A stretch of DNA of 64,000 nucleotides from Streptomyces sp. ICC1 (GTDB lineage Bacteria > Actinomycetota > Actinomycetes > Streptomycetales > Streptomycetaceae): NCBI RefSeq assembly GCF_003287935.1, contig NZ_CP030287.1, positions 6,847,227 to 6,911,226 on the forward strand, in the 5' to 3' direction. The position numbers were made by a program, and so were the translations under genes. The stretch's first letter is position 1; each line of letters starts with the position of its first letter. The notes below the pieces were generated by a model. The model was given only the letters and a program-made list of their open reading frames with translations. It was not told the origin of the DNA and did not search any database. Shown here in pieces: positions 8,673 through 21,100 of the stretch.

Positions 8673-10073
8673 TCAGAGGTCGCGCCCGGTCGGGTCGCAG
8701 GCCGCGCCGAGCCCGGTCAGGGCGTCGCGGAGCGAGCCGCCCGCTTCCGCGGTGATGTCGGACAGGGACTGGGCCGGGCGGACCAGGGCGAAGCGGACCC
8801 CGCCCGACTCCGTGAGCGTGAAGCCGTGCACGGCCGGCCGCGGCAGGCTGTTGTAGCCGTAGTGGGCGGTGAACGCGTACGCCCCCGTGTCGGGGACGGC
8901 GACCAGGTCACCCGGCGACAGGAGCGGCAGCTCCCGCGCGGCCGCCAGGAGGTCGCCCGCGAAGCAGGCGGGCCCGGCGACGTCCTGCGCGACGGGCGGC
9001 CCGGTCAGCGGAGCACCCTCGGCGTCGTAGGGCAGGATCCGCAGCGGCCAGGCCGCCGGCGCGTACACCGTGCGGGTGGCCAGCTGGACCCCCGCGTGCG
9101 TCAGCGCGATCGCCCGCCCGCCGGCGGTCTTCGTGTACTCCACCCGCGAGAGCGCCAGCCCGTGCTTGGCCAGCAGGGACCGGCCGAACTCCGTGACCAG
9201 CCCGTACGCGCCGGAGAAGAGCCCCGGGACGGCCGAGCGCAGCGCCGACACGTACTCCCCGTAGCCCGGGCCCCCGGCGTCCGAGGAGAAGTCCACCGGC
9301 AGGCCGCCCCCGATGTCCAGGGTGTCGATCTGCCGCCGCCCGGCGGCCGCGTTGATCTCCTCGGCCAGCGCGTACAGCTCCCGCACCCCTTCGGCGATCA
9401 GCGCCAGCGGAACGCCCTGGGAGCCCGAGTGGGTGTGCAGGCGGGTGAGCCACGGCCGGTCCAGGAAGGCCCGCACGAGCCATGCGCGGGCGCCCGGATC
9501 GCGCAGGGCGATGCCGAACTTCGAGGTCGCGGTCGCGGTGGAGAGGGCGTCGATGGTGCCCGCGCCGGTCTGCGGGTTGATCCGTACGCCGATCGGGGAC
9601 CCGGTGGGGGCCGAGGCGACGAGCGCGTCGAGCCGCTCCAGCTCCTGGCGGTTGTCGGCGTTCACCGCGATGCCGAGCGCGAGGGCCTCGCGCAGCTCGG
9701 CGGCCGTCTTGGCGGGGGAGTCCAGGACCGTGTGCTCCGGCGCGACCCCGGCCGCGCGGGCCAGCGCCAGCTCGCCGGGGCTGGCCACCTCGCAGCCGAT
9801 CCCCGCGTCGGCGAGCAGCCGCAGGACCGGCACGAGCGGCGCGGCCTTGACCGCGAAGGCGTGCAGGACGGGGGTGCCGGGAGCGAGAGCGCCGGCGAAA
9901 GCGCTGGTCAGAGCTGCCGCGGAGGCGCGGATGCCGGCCACGTCGAGCAGGCACACCAGGGGCGGGTCCTCGCCGATCAGGCCCTGCTCCACGGCGGCCC
10001 GCACGGCCTCGTCGCGCCGCCCGGCGGCGGAGCCGGCGCCTCGTCCACGCGTTTCGACTGCCATGTCCGCCAT
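8673..10073 (-). CDS. PLP-dependent fold-III decarboxylase (diaminopimelate decarboxylase-like)
   Basis: A 466-residue member of the Orn/DAP/Arg decarboxylase group: an alanine-racemase-like barrel plus a beta domain. 'VLHAFAVKAAPLVPVLRLL' carries the PLP-binding Lys. 'GIGCEVASPGELALARAAG', 'GVRINPQTGAG', 'LHTHSGSQG' and 'LDIGGGLPVDF' are barrel motifs, and 'GDLVAVPDTGAYAFTAHYGY' is the C-terminal active-site block. The start at 10073 has GGATG upstream; ATG 10064 is an alternative. The DAP-specific 'EPGR' is replaced by 'TEFGRSLLA', so the substrate may not be meso-DAP (see lysA at 52680). It is divergent from hutU, so a role with amino acids near histidine catabolism is possible but unproven. 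Confidence 0.8.
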   Translation of the reverse strand: MADMAVETRGRGAGSAAGRRDEAVRAAVEQGLIGEDPPLVCLLDVAGIRASAAALTSAFAGALAPGTPVLHAFAVKAAPLVPVLRLLADAGIGCEVASPGELALARAAGVAPEHTVLDSPAKTAAELREALALGIAVNADNRQELERLDALVASAPTGSPIGVRINPQTGAGTIDALSTATATSKFGIALRDPGARAWLVRAFLDRPWLTRLHTHSGSQGVPLALIAEGVRELYALAEEINAAAGRRQIDTLDIGGGLPVDFSSDAGGPGYGEYVSALRSAVPGLFSGAYGLVTEFGRSLLAKHGLALSRVEYTKTAGGRAIALTHAGVQLATRTVYAPAAWPLRILPYDAEGAPLTGPPVAQDVAGPACFAGDLLAAARELPLLSPGDLVAVPDTGAYAFTAHYGYNSLPRPAVHGFTLTESGGVRFALVRPAQSLSDITAEAGGSLRDALTGLGAACDPTGRDL

Positions 10074-10103
10074 CCCATCATCCGGCGCGGCGGCCCGCAG
10101 CTG

Positions 10104-10121
10104 TTGACTGAATCTATTCAG
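10104..10121 (+). promoter_or_regulatory. hutU promoter region with operator-like palindrome
   Basis: TTGACT (10104-10109) resembles a -35 box and overlaps the perfect palindrome CTGAATCTATTCAG (10108-10121). The same left half, GACTGAAT, occurs upstream of the RpiR regulator at 7541. Placement between the divergent decarboxylase and hutU suggests control of one or both. Binding by the RpiR protein is inference. Confidence 0.5.
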
Positions 10122-10168
10122 GGAGCAAGGATGTGAATGGATTGACCAACACCGGAGGAGGCACCGCC

Positions 10169-11850
<1,682 letters not shown>

Positions 11851-11854
<4 letters not shown>

Positions 11855-13095
11855 CCCAGGAAGCCGCCGCCGGAGCCTCGTTCCACGAGATGTGGGCCGA
11901 GCTCCGGCCCATCGGCCGGGACAAGGACAGCGGCGGGTACCGCCGTTACGCCTGGACCGGCGCCGACGCCGACTGCCGCACCTGGTTCCAGGCGCAGGCC
12001 GAAGCGCGCGGGCTCGCGTACGAGACCGACCGCAACGGCAACCAGTGGGCCTGGCTCGGCGCTGAGACGTACAAAGACGTCCTCGCGGGGGACGCCGTCG
12101 TCACCGGCTCCCACCTGGACTCCGTCCCCGACGGCGGGGCCTTCGACGGCCCCCTCGGGGTGGTGTCCTCCTTCGCGGCCCTGGACGAACTCCGCAGGAG
12201 GGGAGCGGAGTTCTCCAGGCCCCTCGCCATCACCAACTTCGGCGACGAGGAAGGCGCCCGCTTCGGGCTCGCCTGCGTCGGCTCCCGGCTGGCCGCCGGG
12301 CAGCTGACCAAGGAGAAGGCGTACGAGCTCCGCGACGCGGACGGCGTACGCCTGCCGGAGGCCATGGAGGCGGCCGGATACGACCCCGGCACCATCGGGG
12401 CCGACCCCGAACGCCTGGCCCGCATCGGCGCCTTCGTCGAACTCCACGTGGAACAGGGCCGGGCCCTGGACCTGTCCGGCGACCGGGTCGGCATCGCCTC
12501 CGCGATCTGGCCGCACGGCCGCTGGCGCTTCGACTTCCGCGGCGAGGCCAACCACGCGGGCACCACCCGCCTGGTGGACCGCCGCGACCCGATGCTCACC
12601 TACGCGCAGACCGTGCTCGCGGCCCGCGCCGAGGCGGCCCTCGCCGGGGCCGTGGCCACCTTCGGGAAGATCTCCGTCGAGCCCAACGGGGTCAACGCCA
12701 TCCCGTCCCTGGTGCGCGGCTGGCTCGACTCACGGGCATCCGACCAGGCCACCCTCGACACGGTCGTGACCGCGATCGAGAAGGCCGCCCGCGAGCGCGC
12801 CGAGCAGGACGGGATCGACCTCGACATCGTCCGGGAGTCCTTCACCCCGGTCGTGGAGTTCGAGCACGCCCTGCGCGACGAGCTCAACCGGATCCTCGGC
12901 GGGGCCGTCCCGGTCCTCGGCACGGGCGCGGGACACGACGCCGGAATCCTCTCGGCGGCCGTCCCGACCGCGATGCTGTTCGTACGGAACCCCACCGGCG
13001 TCTCCCACTCCCCGCGGGAGTCCGCCGACGAGGACGACTGCGTTGCGGGCGTCCTCGCCCTCGCCGACGTACTGGAAGGCCTCGCATGCAGTTGA
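11851..13095 (+). CDS. M20 family amidohydrolase (allantoate amidohydrolase-like)
   Basis: A 414-residue binuclear-metal amidohydrolase. It has '[20 protein letters not shown]' (metal His and bridging Asp), '[10 protein letters not shown]' (catalytic Glu-Glu), '[11 protein letters not shown]' (metal His) and '[11 protein letters not shown]' in the dimerisation domain. A late '[16 protein letters not shown]' holds the last metal His. Sequence type is allantoate amidohydrolase/N-carbamoyl amino-acid hydrolase. The GTG start overlaps the hutU stop (GTGA) and the end overlaps hutF. In this position the needed activity is removal of formate from N-formylglutamate, so I infer that it serves as the deformylase of this hut pathway rather than acting on allantoate. 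Confidence 0.88.
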
Positions 13096-14462
13096 AGGGG
13101 CACGTGCTGAAGACGTACTGGCTGGAACACGCCTGGCTCGGCACCCATGTCGAGCCGGGCGTCACCCTGGAGGTCGCGGACGACGGGCGGATCGCCGCCC
13201 TGCGGACCGGGCCCGGGTCCGAGACCCCGCCCCCGGGCGCGGAGGTCCTGCGCGGCCTGACCCTCCCGGGCCTCGCCAACGCGCACAGCCACGCCTTCCA
13301 CCGGGCCCTGCGCTCCACCGTGCAGCTCGGCTCCGGAACCTTCTGGACCTGGCGCGACTTCATGTACAAGGTCGCCCAGAACCTCACCCCCGAGAGCTAC
13401 TTCGCGCTCGCCCGCGCGGTGTACGCCGAGATGGCGCTGGCCGGCATCACGAACGTCGGCGAGTTCCACTACGTCCACCACGCGCCGGGCGGAGTCCCCT
13501 ACGACGACCCCAACGCCATGGGCGAGGCGCTGATCGAGGCCGCCGCCGAGGCCGGCATCCGGATCACCCTCCTGGACACGGCCTATCTCGCGGCGGGCAT
13601 CGTGAACGAGCACCGCGGCGAGGCCCCCAACCCGCACCAGCTGCGCTTCTCCGACGGGACCGCGGAGGCCTGGGCCGAGCGGGTGTCCGCCCTCAAGCCC
13701 CGCGGGCACGCCCTGATCGGCGCGGCGATCCACTCGGTGCGCGCCGTGCCGGCCGGGCAGCTCGCCACAGTGGCCCGCTGGGCCGAGGAGCGCCGGGCCC
13801 CGCTGCACGTCCACCTCTCGGAGCAGACCGCCGAGAACGACGCCTGCCTCGCCGCCCACGGGCGCACCCCGACGCAACTGCTCGCCGACCACGGGGTGCT
13901 GGGCCCGCGCACCACCGGCGTGCACAACACGCACCTCACGGACGCGGACATCGCGCTGCTCGGCGGCACCACCACCGGCACCTGCATGTGCCCCACCACG
14001 GAGCGGGACCTCGCGGACGGCATCGGCCCGGCGGTACGGCTCCAGCACGCGGGCAGCCCGCTCTCGCTGGGCAGCGACAGCCACGCGGTGATCGACCTGC
14101 TCGAAGAGGCGCGGGCGATGGAGCTGAACGAGCGGCTCAGCAGCCGCACCCGGGGGCACTGGACGGCGAACGCGCTGCTCACCGCGGCGACGGAGGACGG
14201 CCACGCGGCCCTCGGGCGGCCCGACGCGGGCCGCCTGGAGGCGGGCGCGCTCGCGGACTTCACCACGATCGCGCTGGACTCCGTCCGGACGGCGGGGGCG
14301 CTGCCGCGCCTCGGTGCGGAGACGGCCGTCTTCGCCGCCACGGCGGCGGACGTCCGCCACACGGTCGTGGCCGGCCGCCACATCGTCCGCGACGGCGCGC
14401 ACGCGCTGATCGGGGACGTCCCGTCGGCCCTGGCCGAAGCCATCGCCGCCCTCCGGGGCTGA
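13086..14462 (+). CDS. hutF: Formimidoylglutamate deiminase
   Basis: A 458-residue amidohydrolase-superfamily enzyme that turns N-formimidoyl-glutamate into N-formylglutamate plus ammonia. The metal motif is '[14 protein letters not shown]' (HxH), followed by '[12 protein letters not shown]', '[13 protein letters not shown]' (metal His) and '[20 protein letters not shown]' (metal Asp). The '[11 protein letters not shown]' segment is typical of the HutF group. ATG 13086 lies 10 bases inside the preceding gene, with GGAAGG upstream. The operon order hutU, amidohydrolase, hutF, hutI implies the five-step formylglutamate route of histidine breakdown. Confidence 0.92.
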   Translation: MQLKGHVLKTYWLEHAWLGTHVEPGVTLEVADDGRIAALRTGPGSETPPPGAEVLRGLTLPGLANAHSHAFHRALRSTVQLGSGTFWTWRDFMYKVAQNLTPESYFALARAVYAEMALAGITNVGEFHYVHHAPGGVPYDDPNAMGEALIEAAAEAGIRITLLDTAYLAAGIVNEHRGEAPNPHQLRFSDGTAEAWAERVSALKPRGHALIGAAIHSVRAVPAGQLATVARWAEERRAPLHVHLSEQTAENDACLAAHGRTPTQLLADHGVLGPRTTGVHNTHLTDADIALLGGTTTGTCMCPTTERDLADGIGPAVRLQHAGSPLSLGSDSHAVIDLLEEARAMELNERLSSRTRGHWTANALLTAATEDGHAALGRPDAGRLEAGALADFTTIALDSVRTAGALPRLGAETAVFAATAADVRHTVVAGRHIVRDGAHALIGDVPSALAEAIAALRG

Positions 14463-14502
14463 CCCTCCCCGGGAACGAATCCACTCGACCACCCGAGGAA
14501 CC

Positions 14503-15681
14503 ATGACCACCACCGCCATCACCAACATCGGCAGCCTCGTCACCAACGACCCCGCCCTCGGCGACGGCACCCCCCTGGGCCTGATCCAGAACGCCGCCGT
14601 CGTCATCGACGGCGACCGCGTCGCCTGGGTCGGCCCCGCCGACCGGGCCCCCGCCGCCGACGCCTCGTACGACGCGCAGGGCCGCGCCGCCGTCCCCGGC
14701 TTCGTCGACTCGCACTCCCACCTCGTCTTCGCGGGCGACCGCACCGCCGAGTTCAACGCCCGCATGTCCGGCCGCGCCTACTCCGCCGGAGGCATCCGCA
14801 CCACCGTCGCCGCCACCCGCGCCGCCACCGACGCGGAGCTCGAGGCCAACCTGGTGCGCCACCTCGACGAGGCCCGCCGCCAGGGCACCACCACCTTCGA
14901 GACCAAGTCCGGCTACGGCCTCACGGTCCAGGACGAGGCACGAGCACTGCGCATCGCCGCCGCGCACACCGAGGAGGTCACCTACCTCGGCGCGCACATC
15001 GTCTCCCCGGACTACGCCGACGACCCGGCCGGCTACGTGGACCTGGTCACCGGCGAGATGCTGACCGCCTGCGCCCCGTACGCCCGCTGGGTGGACGTCT
15101 TCTGCGAGAAGGGTGCCTTCGACGGGGAGCAGGCCCGCGCGATCCTGACCGCCGGCGCGGCCGCCGGGCTGATCCCGCGCGTCCACGCCAACCAGCTCTC
15201 CCACGGCCCCGGCGTACAGCTCGCCGTCGAACTCGAAGCGGCCTCCGCCGACCACTGCACCCACCTCACGGACGCCGACGTCGACGCCCTCGCGCAGGCC
15301 GCCGCGACCACCGTGGCCACCCTGCTGCCCGGTGCCGAGTTCTCCACGCGCGCCCAGTGGCCCGACGCCCGCCGGCTCATCGACGCGGGTGCCACCGTCG
15401 CGCTGTCCACGGACTGCAATCCCGGGTCCTCCTACACGAGTTCGATGCCGTTCTGCATCGCGCTCGCCGTCCGCGACATGCGGATGACCCCGGACGAGGC
15501 CCTGTGGTCCGCCACCGCCGGCGGCGCCCGGGCGCTGCGCCGGACCGACATCGGGGCGCTCACCCCCGGCGCCCGCGCGGACCTGGTCCTGCTGGACGCC
15601 CCCAGCCACGTCCACCTCGCCTACCGGCCGGGCGTCCCGCTGGTTTCGGCCGTCTGGCAGAAGGGCTGCAAGACGGTCTGA
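14503..15681 (+). CDS. hutI: Imidazolonepropionase
   Basis: A 392-residue amidohydrolase that opens imidazolonepropionate to N-formimidoyl-glutamate. It has '[18 protein letters not shown]' (metal HxH), '[11 protein letters not shown]', '[14 protein letters not shown]' (metal His) and '[19 protein letters not shown]' (metal Asp). ATG 14503 follows GAGGAA. It is the last hut gene, and a strong hairpin lies 12 bases after the stop. Confidence 0.95.
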   Translation: MTTTAITNIGSLVTNDPALGDGTPLGLIQNAAVVIDGDRVAWVGPADRAPAADASYDAQGRAAVPGFVDSHSHLVFAGDRTAEFNARMSGRAYSAGGIRTTVAATRAATDAELEANLVRHLDEARRQGTTTFETKSGYGLTVQDEARALRIAAAHTEEVTYLGAHIVSPDYADDPAGYVDLVTGEMLTACAPYARWVDVFCEKGAFDGEQARAILTAGAAAGLIPRVHANQLSHGPGVQLAVELEAASADHCTHLTDADVDALAQAAATTVATLLPGAEFSTRAQWPDARRLIDAGATVALSTDCNPGSSYTSSMPFCIALAVRDMRMTPDEALWSATAGGARALRRTDIGALTPGARADLVLLDAPSHVHLAYRPGVPLVSAVWQKGCKTV

Positions 15682-15692
15682 ACCCATCCGTA

Positions 15693-15742
15693 ACAGGACA
15701 GCGTCGGTGCGGCCGCGGGCCGTTGATCCGGCGCTGTCCTGT
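15693..15742 (+). terminator. hut operon terminator
   Basis: A perfect 11-bp inverted repeat (ACAGGACAGCG, 15693-15703; complement at 15732-15742) encloses a GC-rich 28-base loop just after hutI. Its position fits a transcription terminator. Confidence 0.7.
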
Positions 15743-15784
15743 GTCTTCCCTCCGTAAGGCCCCGGGCGTACCTTGAGCCACCAA

Positions 15785-15800
15785 TCTGATGTGCCGTCAG
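15785..15800 (+). promoter_or_regulatory. Operator-like palindrome upstream of the LPXTG protein
   Basis: TCTGATGTGCCGTCAG has the same TCTGAYG-N3-CGTCAG pattern as the two sites at 226-241 and 287-303. It lies 36 bases before the GTG start, where a repressor would block transcription. It suggests shared control of the two genes. Confidence 0.5.
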
Positions 15801-15835
15801 TAACTTGTGGCCCGAAAGTCGAGGGGAAGACGAAG

Positions 15836-16513
15836 GTGTCCGACCGGAAACGATCCACCGCGCTCGCGCTGGCCTCCGCGCTGGCGGGAACGGCGGTCCT
15901 GCTGGCCGCCCCCGCAGCCGAAGCCGCCGTGATCGACGTCCAGTACGACTGCAAGACCCCCATCGGGGACAAGTCGGCGGTCTCGCCCATCGACATCAAG
16001 GCAGTCGAAGAGGGCAGCGGCTACAAGCTGACGATGACCTTCCAGAAGGGCGTCTCCTCCAGCCCCATCGAGCTCGGCAAGGGCGCGATGAGCCCCAGCG
16101 CCGTCATCCTCGTCGACGGCGCCGAGAAGGTCTCGGTCCCGGTCTCCGGCCCGCCCAACGCCGAGGCCCTGCCCGCCGAGACGCCCATCAAGATCACCGA
16201 CCTCTCGGGCACCTACACGCCCAAGAAGAGCGGCAAGGTCACCTTCACCGCGGGCGTCCTCACGATCAAGGCGATGGGCACGACCACCACCTGCACCCCC
16301 GGCAACAGCCCCAAGCCCTCCCTCGAGCTGGACGTGGAGGGATCCGGGGGAACCGCCCCGCAGTCCGGCGCCGGCCCCACCGACGACACGCTCCCGCAGA
16401 CCGGTCCCGAGGACTCCGCCATCGCGCTGGGCACCCTGGGCGCCACCGTGCTGCTCTCCGGCGCCGCCGGCGTGCTCTGGCTGACCCGGCGCGGCCAGCG
16501 GGCCCGGTCCTGA
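15836..16513 (+). CDS. Secreted LPXTG-anchored cell-wall protein
   Basis: A 225-residue exported protein. GTG 15836 gives a short basic start and a Sec signal peptide ('ALALASALAGTAVLLA', cleavage near 'AAEAAV'), with GAGGGGAAG upstream. The mature part is beta-rich, has two Cys ('YDCKTPIG', 'TTTCTPGN') and no enzyme motifs. The C-terminus is a complete sortase signal: 'LPQTG', a hydrophobic helix ('GTLGATVLLSGAAGVLWL') and 'RRGQRARS'. It should be linked to peptidoglycan by a sortase. It resembles streptomycete surface proteins of unknown role. An operator-like site lies upstream. Confidence 0.85.
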   Translation: MSDRKRSTALALASALAGTAVLLAAPAAEAAVIDVQYDCKTPIGDKSAVSPIDIKAVEEGSGYKLTMTFQKGVSSSPIELGKGAMSPSAVILVDGAEKVSVPVSGPPNAEALPAETPIKITDLSGTYTPKKSGKVTFTAGVLTIKAMGTTTTCTPGNSPKPSLELDVEGSGGTAPQSGAGPTDDTLPQTGPEDSAIALGTLGATVLLSGAAGVLWLTRRGQRARS

Positions 16514-16825
16514 ACGGAGCACCCCCGGTCATGCCCGCGCCCCACGCACGAACTCCTCGGCCAGATCCCCCTGCGCCACCCCCTCACTCACCTCCTGCGT
16601 CGCCCCCGCGGATACTCGGCCTGGGCCTTCCACAAAGGACTGCGGGAGGCCTACATGTTCTGGCGCACCCATCACCACCTCGCCGTCCCCGCCACCTACC
16701 GCGGCGGCGACGCGGGCGACCCGCTCCTGCTGCGCCGCTGGCTGTCCGAACGGCGTCGCGATCCCGCCCGGCTCACCCTGCAGCAGATCAACGCTCTGGA
16801 GGTGTTGGACATGCGCTGGTGTTGA
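16514..16825 (+). pseudogene. Helicase-associated domain remnant
   Basis: Directly after the LPXTG stop, the same frame stays open to TGA 16823-16825 without a credible start. From about 16610 it reads 'GYSAWAFHKGLREAYMFW', 'HHHLAVPATYRGGD', 'LLRRWLSERRRDP' and 'INALEVLDMRW'. This is the spaced pattern of one helicase-associated (HA) repeat, as found four times in the helicase at 24590-27118. Only the last repeat of a larger gene survives. It marks the left edge of the defence island and suggests that a second HA-helicase was deleted or that the contig is joined here. Confidence 0.65.
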
Positions 16826-17028
16826 CGAGCAGCCCCCGCATTCCCGCACCCGGCGACCTGCACGGTCCGCGATGGCCATCGCCTCGGGATATGCCATCGG
16901 GCAGGCACCCCGCGGCAAATTGACTGAACTCAGCGTGGTTGTCAGTCCCTCTGAGTAAGGTGCCTAGCGCTGACCCGTCTGGATGAGCCCCGAATACCAC
17001 TGGTGGGGCATGGAAGGGGCAATGAGTC

Positions 17029-18189
17029 GTGCCTTCTGGCGAGCACACAACAGCGCGAAGGGTCGTCACGGCCGTACTGCGGGCCGGAGCGGCTTGGATC
17101 CACAGAAACGAAGAAGAACGTGCCTGGCGGGAACTGTCCCGCATGCACGGTGTCCTCCTGGCCTGCCTGCCCATCGGGGCAGGACCCGCGACACCGTCTG
17201 AAATGATCGACTGCCTTCCGCAGCGACTGCGTAATTGGGTGCCGCTGGACTGGAGCCACCTGCCCGAAGACATGGGTGACCTCATTGTCCTCGAAAACGA
17301 CAATGAGCTGACCGAGCAGGCATTCGAGGCCGGGATGGGCTACCTCGAGGCCCTCTACCAGGAGGACGGGCGCTTCGAGCTGGGCGGAATGTGGCTGCCG
17401 GCCTGGGTTCGGCAGACCGCAGAGCAGACCGAGCGGTCCACCTTCCGGCAGATCCGCTCCGGTAGCCAGGCTGAGTACGAAGCAGCCCGGGCGATGCTCA
17501 CCGAGATGCCGTGCGGTACGGAGCAGGCCCTGATAGAGGAGTACTCCCGCCGCCGTGCTCCTCGGATGAACGTCTACGAGGCCATCCCCAAGGACCGCAT
17601 CTTCCAGGGCCGGGAGGCTTCCTGGTGGTGGCCATGTCCCCAGTGCTCCTATCCCATGGTGCTGCGGGCCGCGCAGCTGCGCTGCGAGTACCCGTCACAT
17701 CAGGGCCGGTTCGGACTTCTTCAGGACAGCGCGCACAACGGCAAGCCGCCGCGGGTCACCGGTGTCAGTGCACGCTCCAAGACAGCAGCCATCCGTGCCG
17801 AAGGAGTGCTCTGTGTGAACTGGGCGGTCTGGCGTTACATCACCTGTCCGGGTTTGGTCGAGGTGGCGTTGATGCGGTGGCTGGAACAGCAGCCCGGGGT
17901 GCGGGTGGAGCGTTGGGAAAACATGGATGAGTGGGACATCGGGGTCTACCTGGAGGGCGGCTGGAGCGGCCGGGTGGACGTAAAGGACCACAAGGACCCT
18001 CAGACGATCATCGACCGACCGCCGACTGGGGAAATTATCGTGGTCCCCAACCACCGCAGTGGCCAGGTCAACGCGCTCCAGGCCGGACTGGATCCACTGA
18101 GCACGCCGGATGGCCGCCGGTACACGGTATTCACCGTGAGCCGCTTCAAAGCCGCAGTGACCAAACGCCTCAAGGGGGAGTCCGCATGA
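17029..18189 (+). CDS. pPIWI-RE system REase-fold nuclease
   Basis: A 386-residue protein, first of a three-gene overlapping operon with a DinG-like helicase and a pPIWI-RE protein. The C-terminal part has a PD-(D/E)xK core: D303 in 'DEWDIGVYLEGG' and 'RVDVKDHKDP' with D317 and K319. Just before it is a zinc-ribbon-like cluster, C203-x2-C206 ('WPCPQCSYP') with C219 and H224. The N-terminal 200 residues are helical and unassigned. This matches the REase partner described for pPIWI-RE loci by Burroughs and colleagues (2013). GTG 17029 has GGAAGGGG 9 bases upstream; the stop overlaps the next ATG. Role as a DNA nuclease is inferred from fold and context. Confidence 0.82.
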   Translation: MPSGEHTTARRVVTAVLRAGAAWIHRNEEERAWRELSRMHGVLLACLPIGAGPATPSEMIDCLPQRLRNWVPLDWSHLPEDMGDLIVLENDNELTEQAFEAGMGYLEALYQEDGRFELGGMWLPAWVRQTAEQTERSTFRQIRSGSQAEYEAARAMLTEMPCGTEQALIEEYSRRRAPRMNVYEAIPKDRIFQGREASWWWPCPQCSYPMVLRAAQLRCEYPSHQGRFGLLQDSAHNGKPPRVTGVSARSKTAAIRAEGVLCVNWAVWRYITCPGLVEVALMRWLEQQPGVRVERWENMDEWDIGVYLEGGWSGRVDVKDHKDPQTIIDRPPTGEIIVVPNHRSGQVNALQAGLDPLSTPDGRRYTVFTVSRFKAAVTKRLKGESA

Positions 18190-21100
18190 GGTCCGGGAAC
18201 AGCGGCAAGTTCTCCGTCAGCGGTCCCCTGGCTGTACGGGCAGCGGTGCTGCTGGCCGCACGGCTCTTCCCCAACCGGGCGCGCGAGGAACAGGCGGCCT
18301 GGAGACACGTCGTCGACCTCCACGACGCGCACTTCCTCACCACCGGGCAGATGCACCTGTGGGACGCGTGGCCAAAGCTGCCGGATGTGGACCAGGTGCG
18401 GGTCACGCGCATGCTGCGGCAACGGCCGGCGTTCCTCGCCTCCCGCACAGTGTTCCTCGACGAGGCAGCCACGCTCCTCAAGAGTGGTCAGGCAACGGAG
18501 TTCGCCCAGGCGGAGGGCGAGCAGCAGGTGCTGGTGCTCGCCAGCGCGGCTGCGGAAGCACAGATCGACGTCCTGCTCGATGAGCTGGAGCACAATGCCG
18601 CCAAGGCGGCCTCATTCCCTGAGCCCGCACAGCCCGGGAGCTATATCTCCGACCTGCGCATCCGTGACCCGCTGAGCCCATCTGGCCGCGTTGTGGACGT
18701 GGTCTACCACCTCGACTACCAGGGCGCCCCGGCCACAAGCGCGGTGCAGACTCTTCGCCCAGCCCCGGCGATGGAAGAAGTGAACATCCCGTTCACGGAA
18801 CTGGCGAGCATCGCGAAACGGCTCGACGAGCGGCGCGGCCAGACCTACCGGAGCAAGGCCGTCGCAGACATCCGGAAGCACGCCCGAGGCCAGGACGGCG
18901 CGAGCGTGGGCGAAATTCTGCGCGCTGCTGCTGGTCCCCTGCAGGTTTTCCATGCTCCCACAGGCATGGGCAAGAACGTGCTCAGCGAACTCGTGGCGCT
19001 ATGGTGCGCACAGACCGGCCTGGTGATGTCGCTGGTGGTCCCGCAGAGCGCCCAAGTACTTGCCTGCGTGCACCGGCTGCGCCAGGACCTGGACGACCTG
19101 GGCGTGAAAGCGCAGGTCGCTCCGATCATTTCCCCGGCCTCCATGCAGGAGCTCGCCGAACAAGCGGCCAGCAATCCGCAGGATGGGCCAGCCTTCCGCT
19201 CCTGGGTATACCGGGAGATGTCCTACAGCTGTCCGCTGACCGCGCATGCCACTGTCTCATCGGCGGCGGTGGACTCATGGTCACCGGGCCAGGAACCGTG
19301 CGACCAACTCAAGGCGAACGGACCCGGCGGGCGCACGGTGTACGCGTGTCCCTGGCGCGGAACCTGCGGGAAGTTCCGCCACCACCGCGCCGCGGCCACG
19401 GCGAGCATCCTGGTGACCAACCATGCGAACTTTCTCAGCGGGCACATCCACACCCCCCTGCGAGGACGTCCCGCACCCGGCCGCAACATGACCACCGAAC
19501 AACTCCTCCTGCACCGCAGCCACCTTGTGATCATCGATGAGGTCGACGCGCTACAGGCCTTGGCATTCGACCGCGCCGCCCGCCAGGTGCTCTTGGCACG
19601 GGACGGATCCTCCAACACGCCGGTGCGTGATCTCGACGCCCAGTTCAGGCAGCACTGCAACCGCCTTGACATGAGCGTCGAACAGTACCTGCGCCCCTTG
19701 ATCACGCATTTGATGTGGCTGGCAGAGTCGTACGTGTCCCACCTCGTGGGAGGCGTCATCCACCCGGACCGTGAACGCCGCAGCATGGTCGTGCCACGAC
19801 GATGGGACGGCCTGATCGCCGCCCGGATCTTTGGTCTGCCCACCGGCGAGCGCCCCAGCCCTCAGCAGATGGAGGCCGTCAGCCAGCTCTACAAGCGCGA
19901 GGGCCCCCTGGAATTCGCCGACACCGTTGAGGGCCTGTCCGAACTGCGCAGCCTGCTCTCCTCCATCACCGACCTGTCAGGCGGACTGGACAGACTCAAC
20001 CACGCCACCCTGAAACTCATCGAGGACGCGTTCTCCGCCATCACCGGTGAGACCGACGAGAAGCGGCTCCACCCCCTGGCACTGTTCTCCGCCCGCCGCG
20101 CCTACCTGGAAGAGATGCGCAGCATCCTGCACCGCATCGTCAGCGTCGCAGGCCCCCTCCAAGGCGCCGGCATCTCCGCCACGAACGACCTTGCCGACGC
20201 GCTCGCCTCGCACGTCCCCTGGCGAGCAGCCCCCTACGGCCCCCTGGGCCGCCCGCTGTTCGCGTTCTCCGAAGCCTTCGACCCCTCCGACCGGCGCCAG
20301 ACGACTCTCCACCTCAAGTCCTACGTCGGCGACCCCCACACCCACATCGCCTACCTGGGGGACGTGACCGCACTCGCCCACACCGGGACCCGCCGCGCCG
20401 TGATCGGCATGTCGGCCACCGCCTACATGCCCTACGCCCCCCGACACCACATCCTGCAGAAACCCACTTGGTACGTACCCGACGACGTCAACGGAAGCCT
20501 CACCGTCGAGCTGCAACCAGGACAGGACAACGGAGCCAACATCGTTGTCTCGGGCACCGACGGCGAATACCGAGAACGCGCCTACGAAGCCATGGGACGC
20601 AGCCTCGGACGCGACCTGCCGCCACAGCTGGCCGCCGTCACCGTAGACCCGGAGACCGCACACCGCGCCTATGCCCTGCTCGCACCCACCGCATACACCG
20701 CGGGGCCGGCCATCGCACGAGGCATGATCGCGGCTGGCGTCGGTGCCTCCGAGATCTGCGTCGCTGTGCGAGCCCGAGACATGGCGTCCTACGAGCGCAA
20801 CCCGCCGGGCTGGGTGCCCATCCCCAGCGACCGGCTCGAGCAGTTTCCCTACAGCGTGGGCCACGGCCGGTGCCGCTATCTCATCTCCCCCATGGCCCGC
20901 GTCGAACGAGGTCTCAACATCGTCGACAGCGCAGGCCGCTCCCTGCTGCATGTCGCATGCCTGGTCAACCGGCCGGTCCCGGTCATGGAAGACCCGCCGG
21001 TGCTGCTCTCGATGGTGAACTCCATCGCGTACCGCCACCATCAAACAGGTGCCCACCCGGCTGCCGAACTGGAACGCCTGCGCATCCAGGCAGGCCACAC

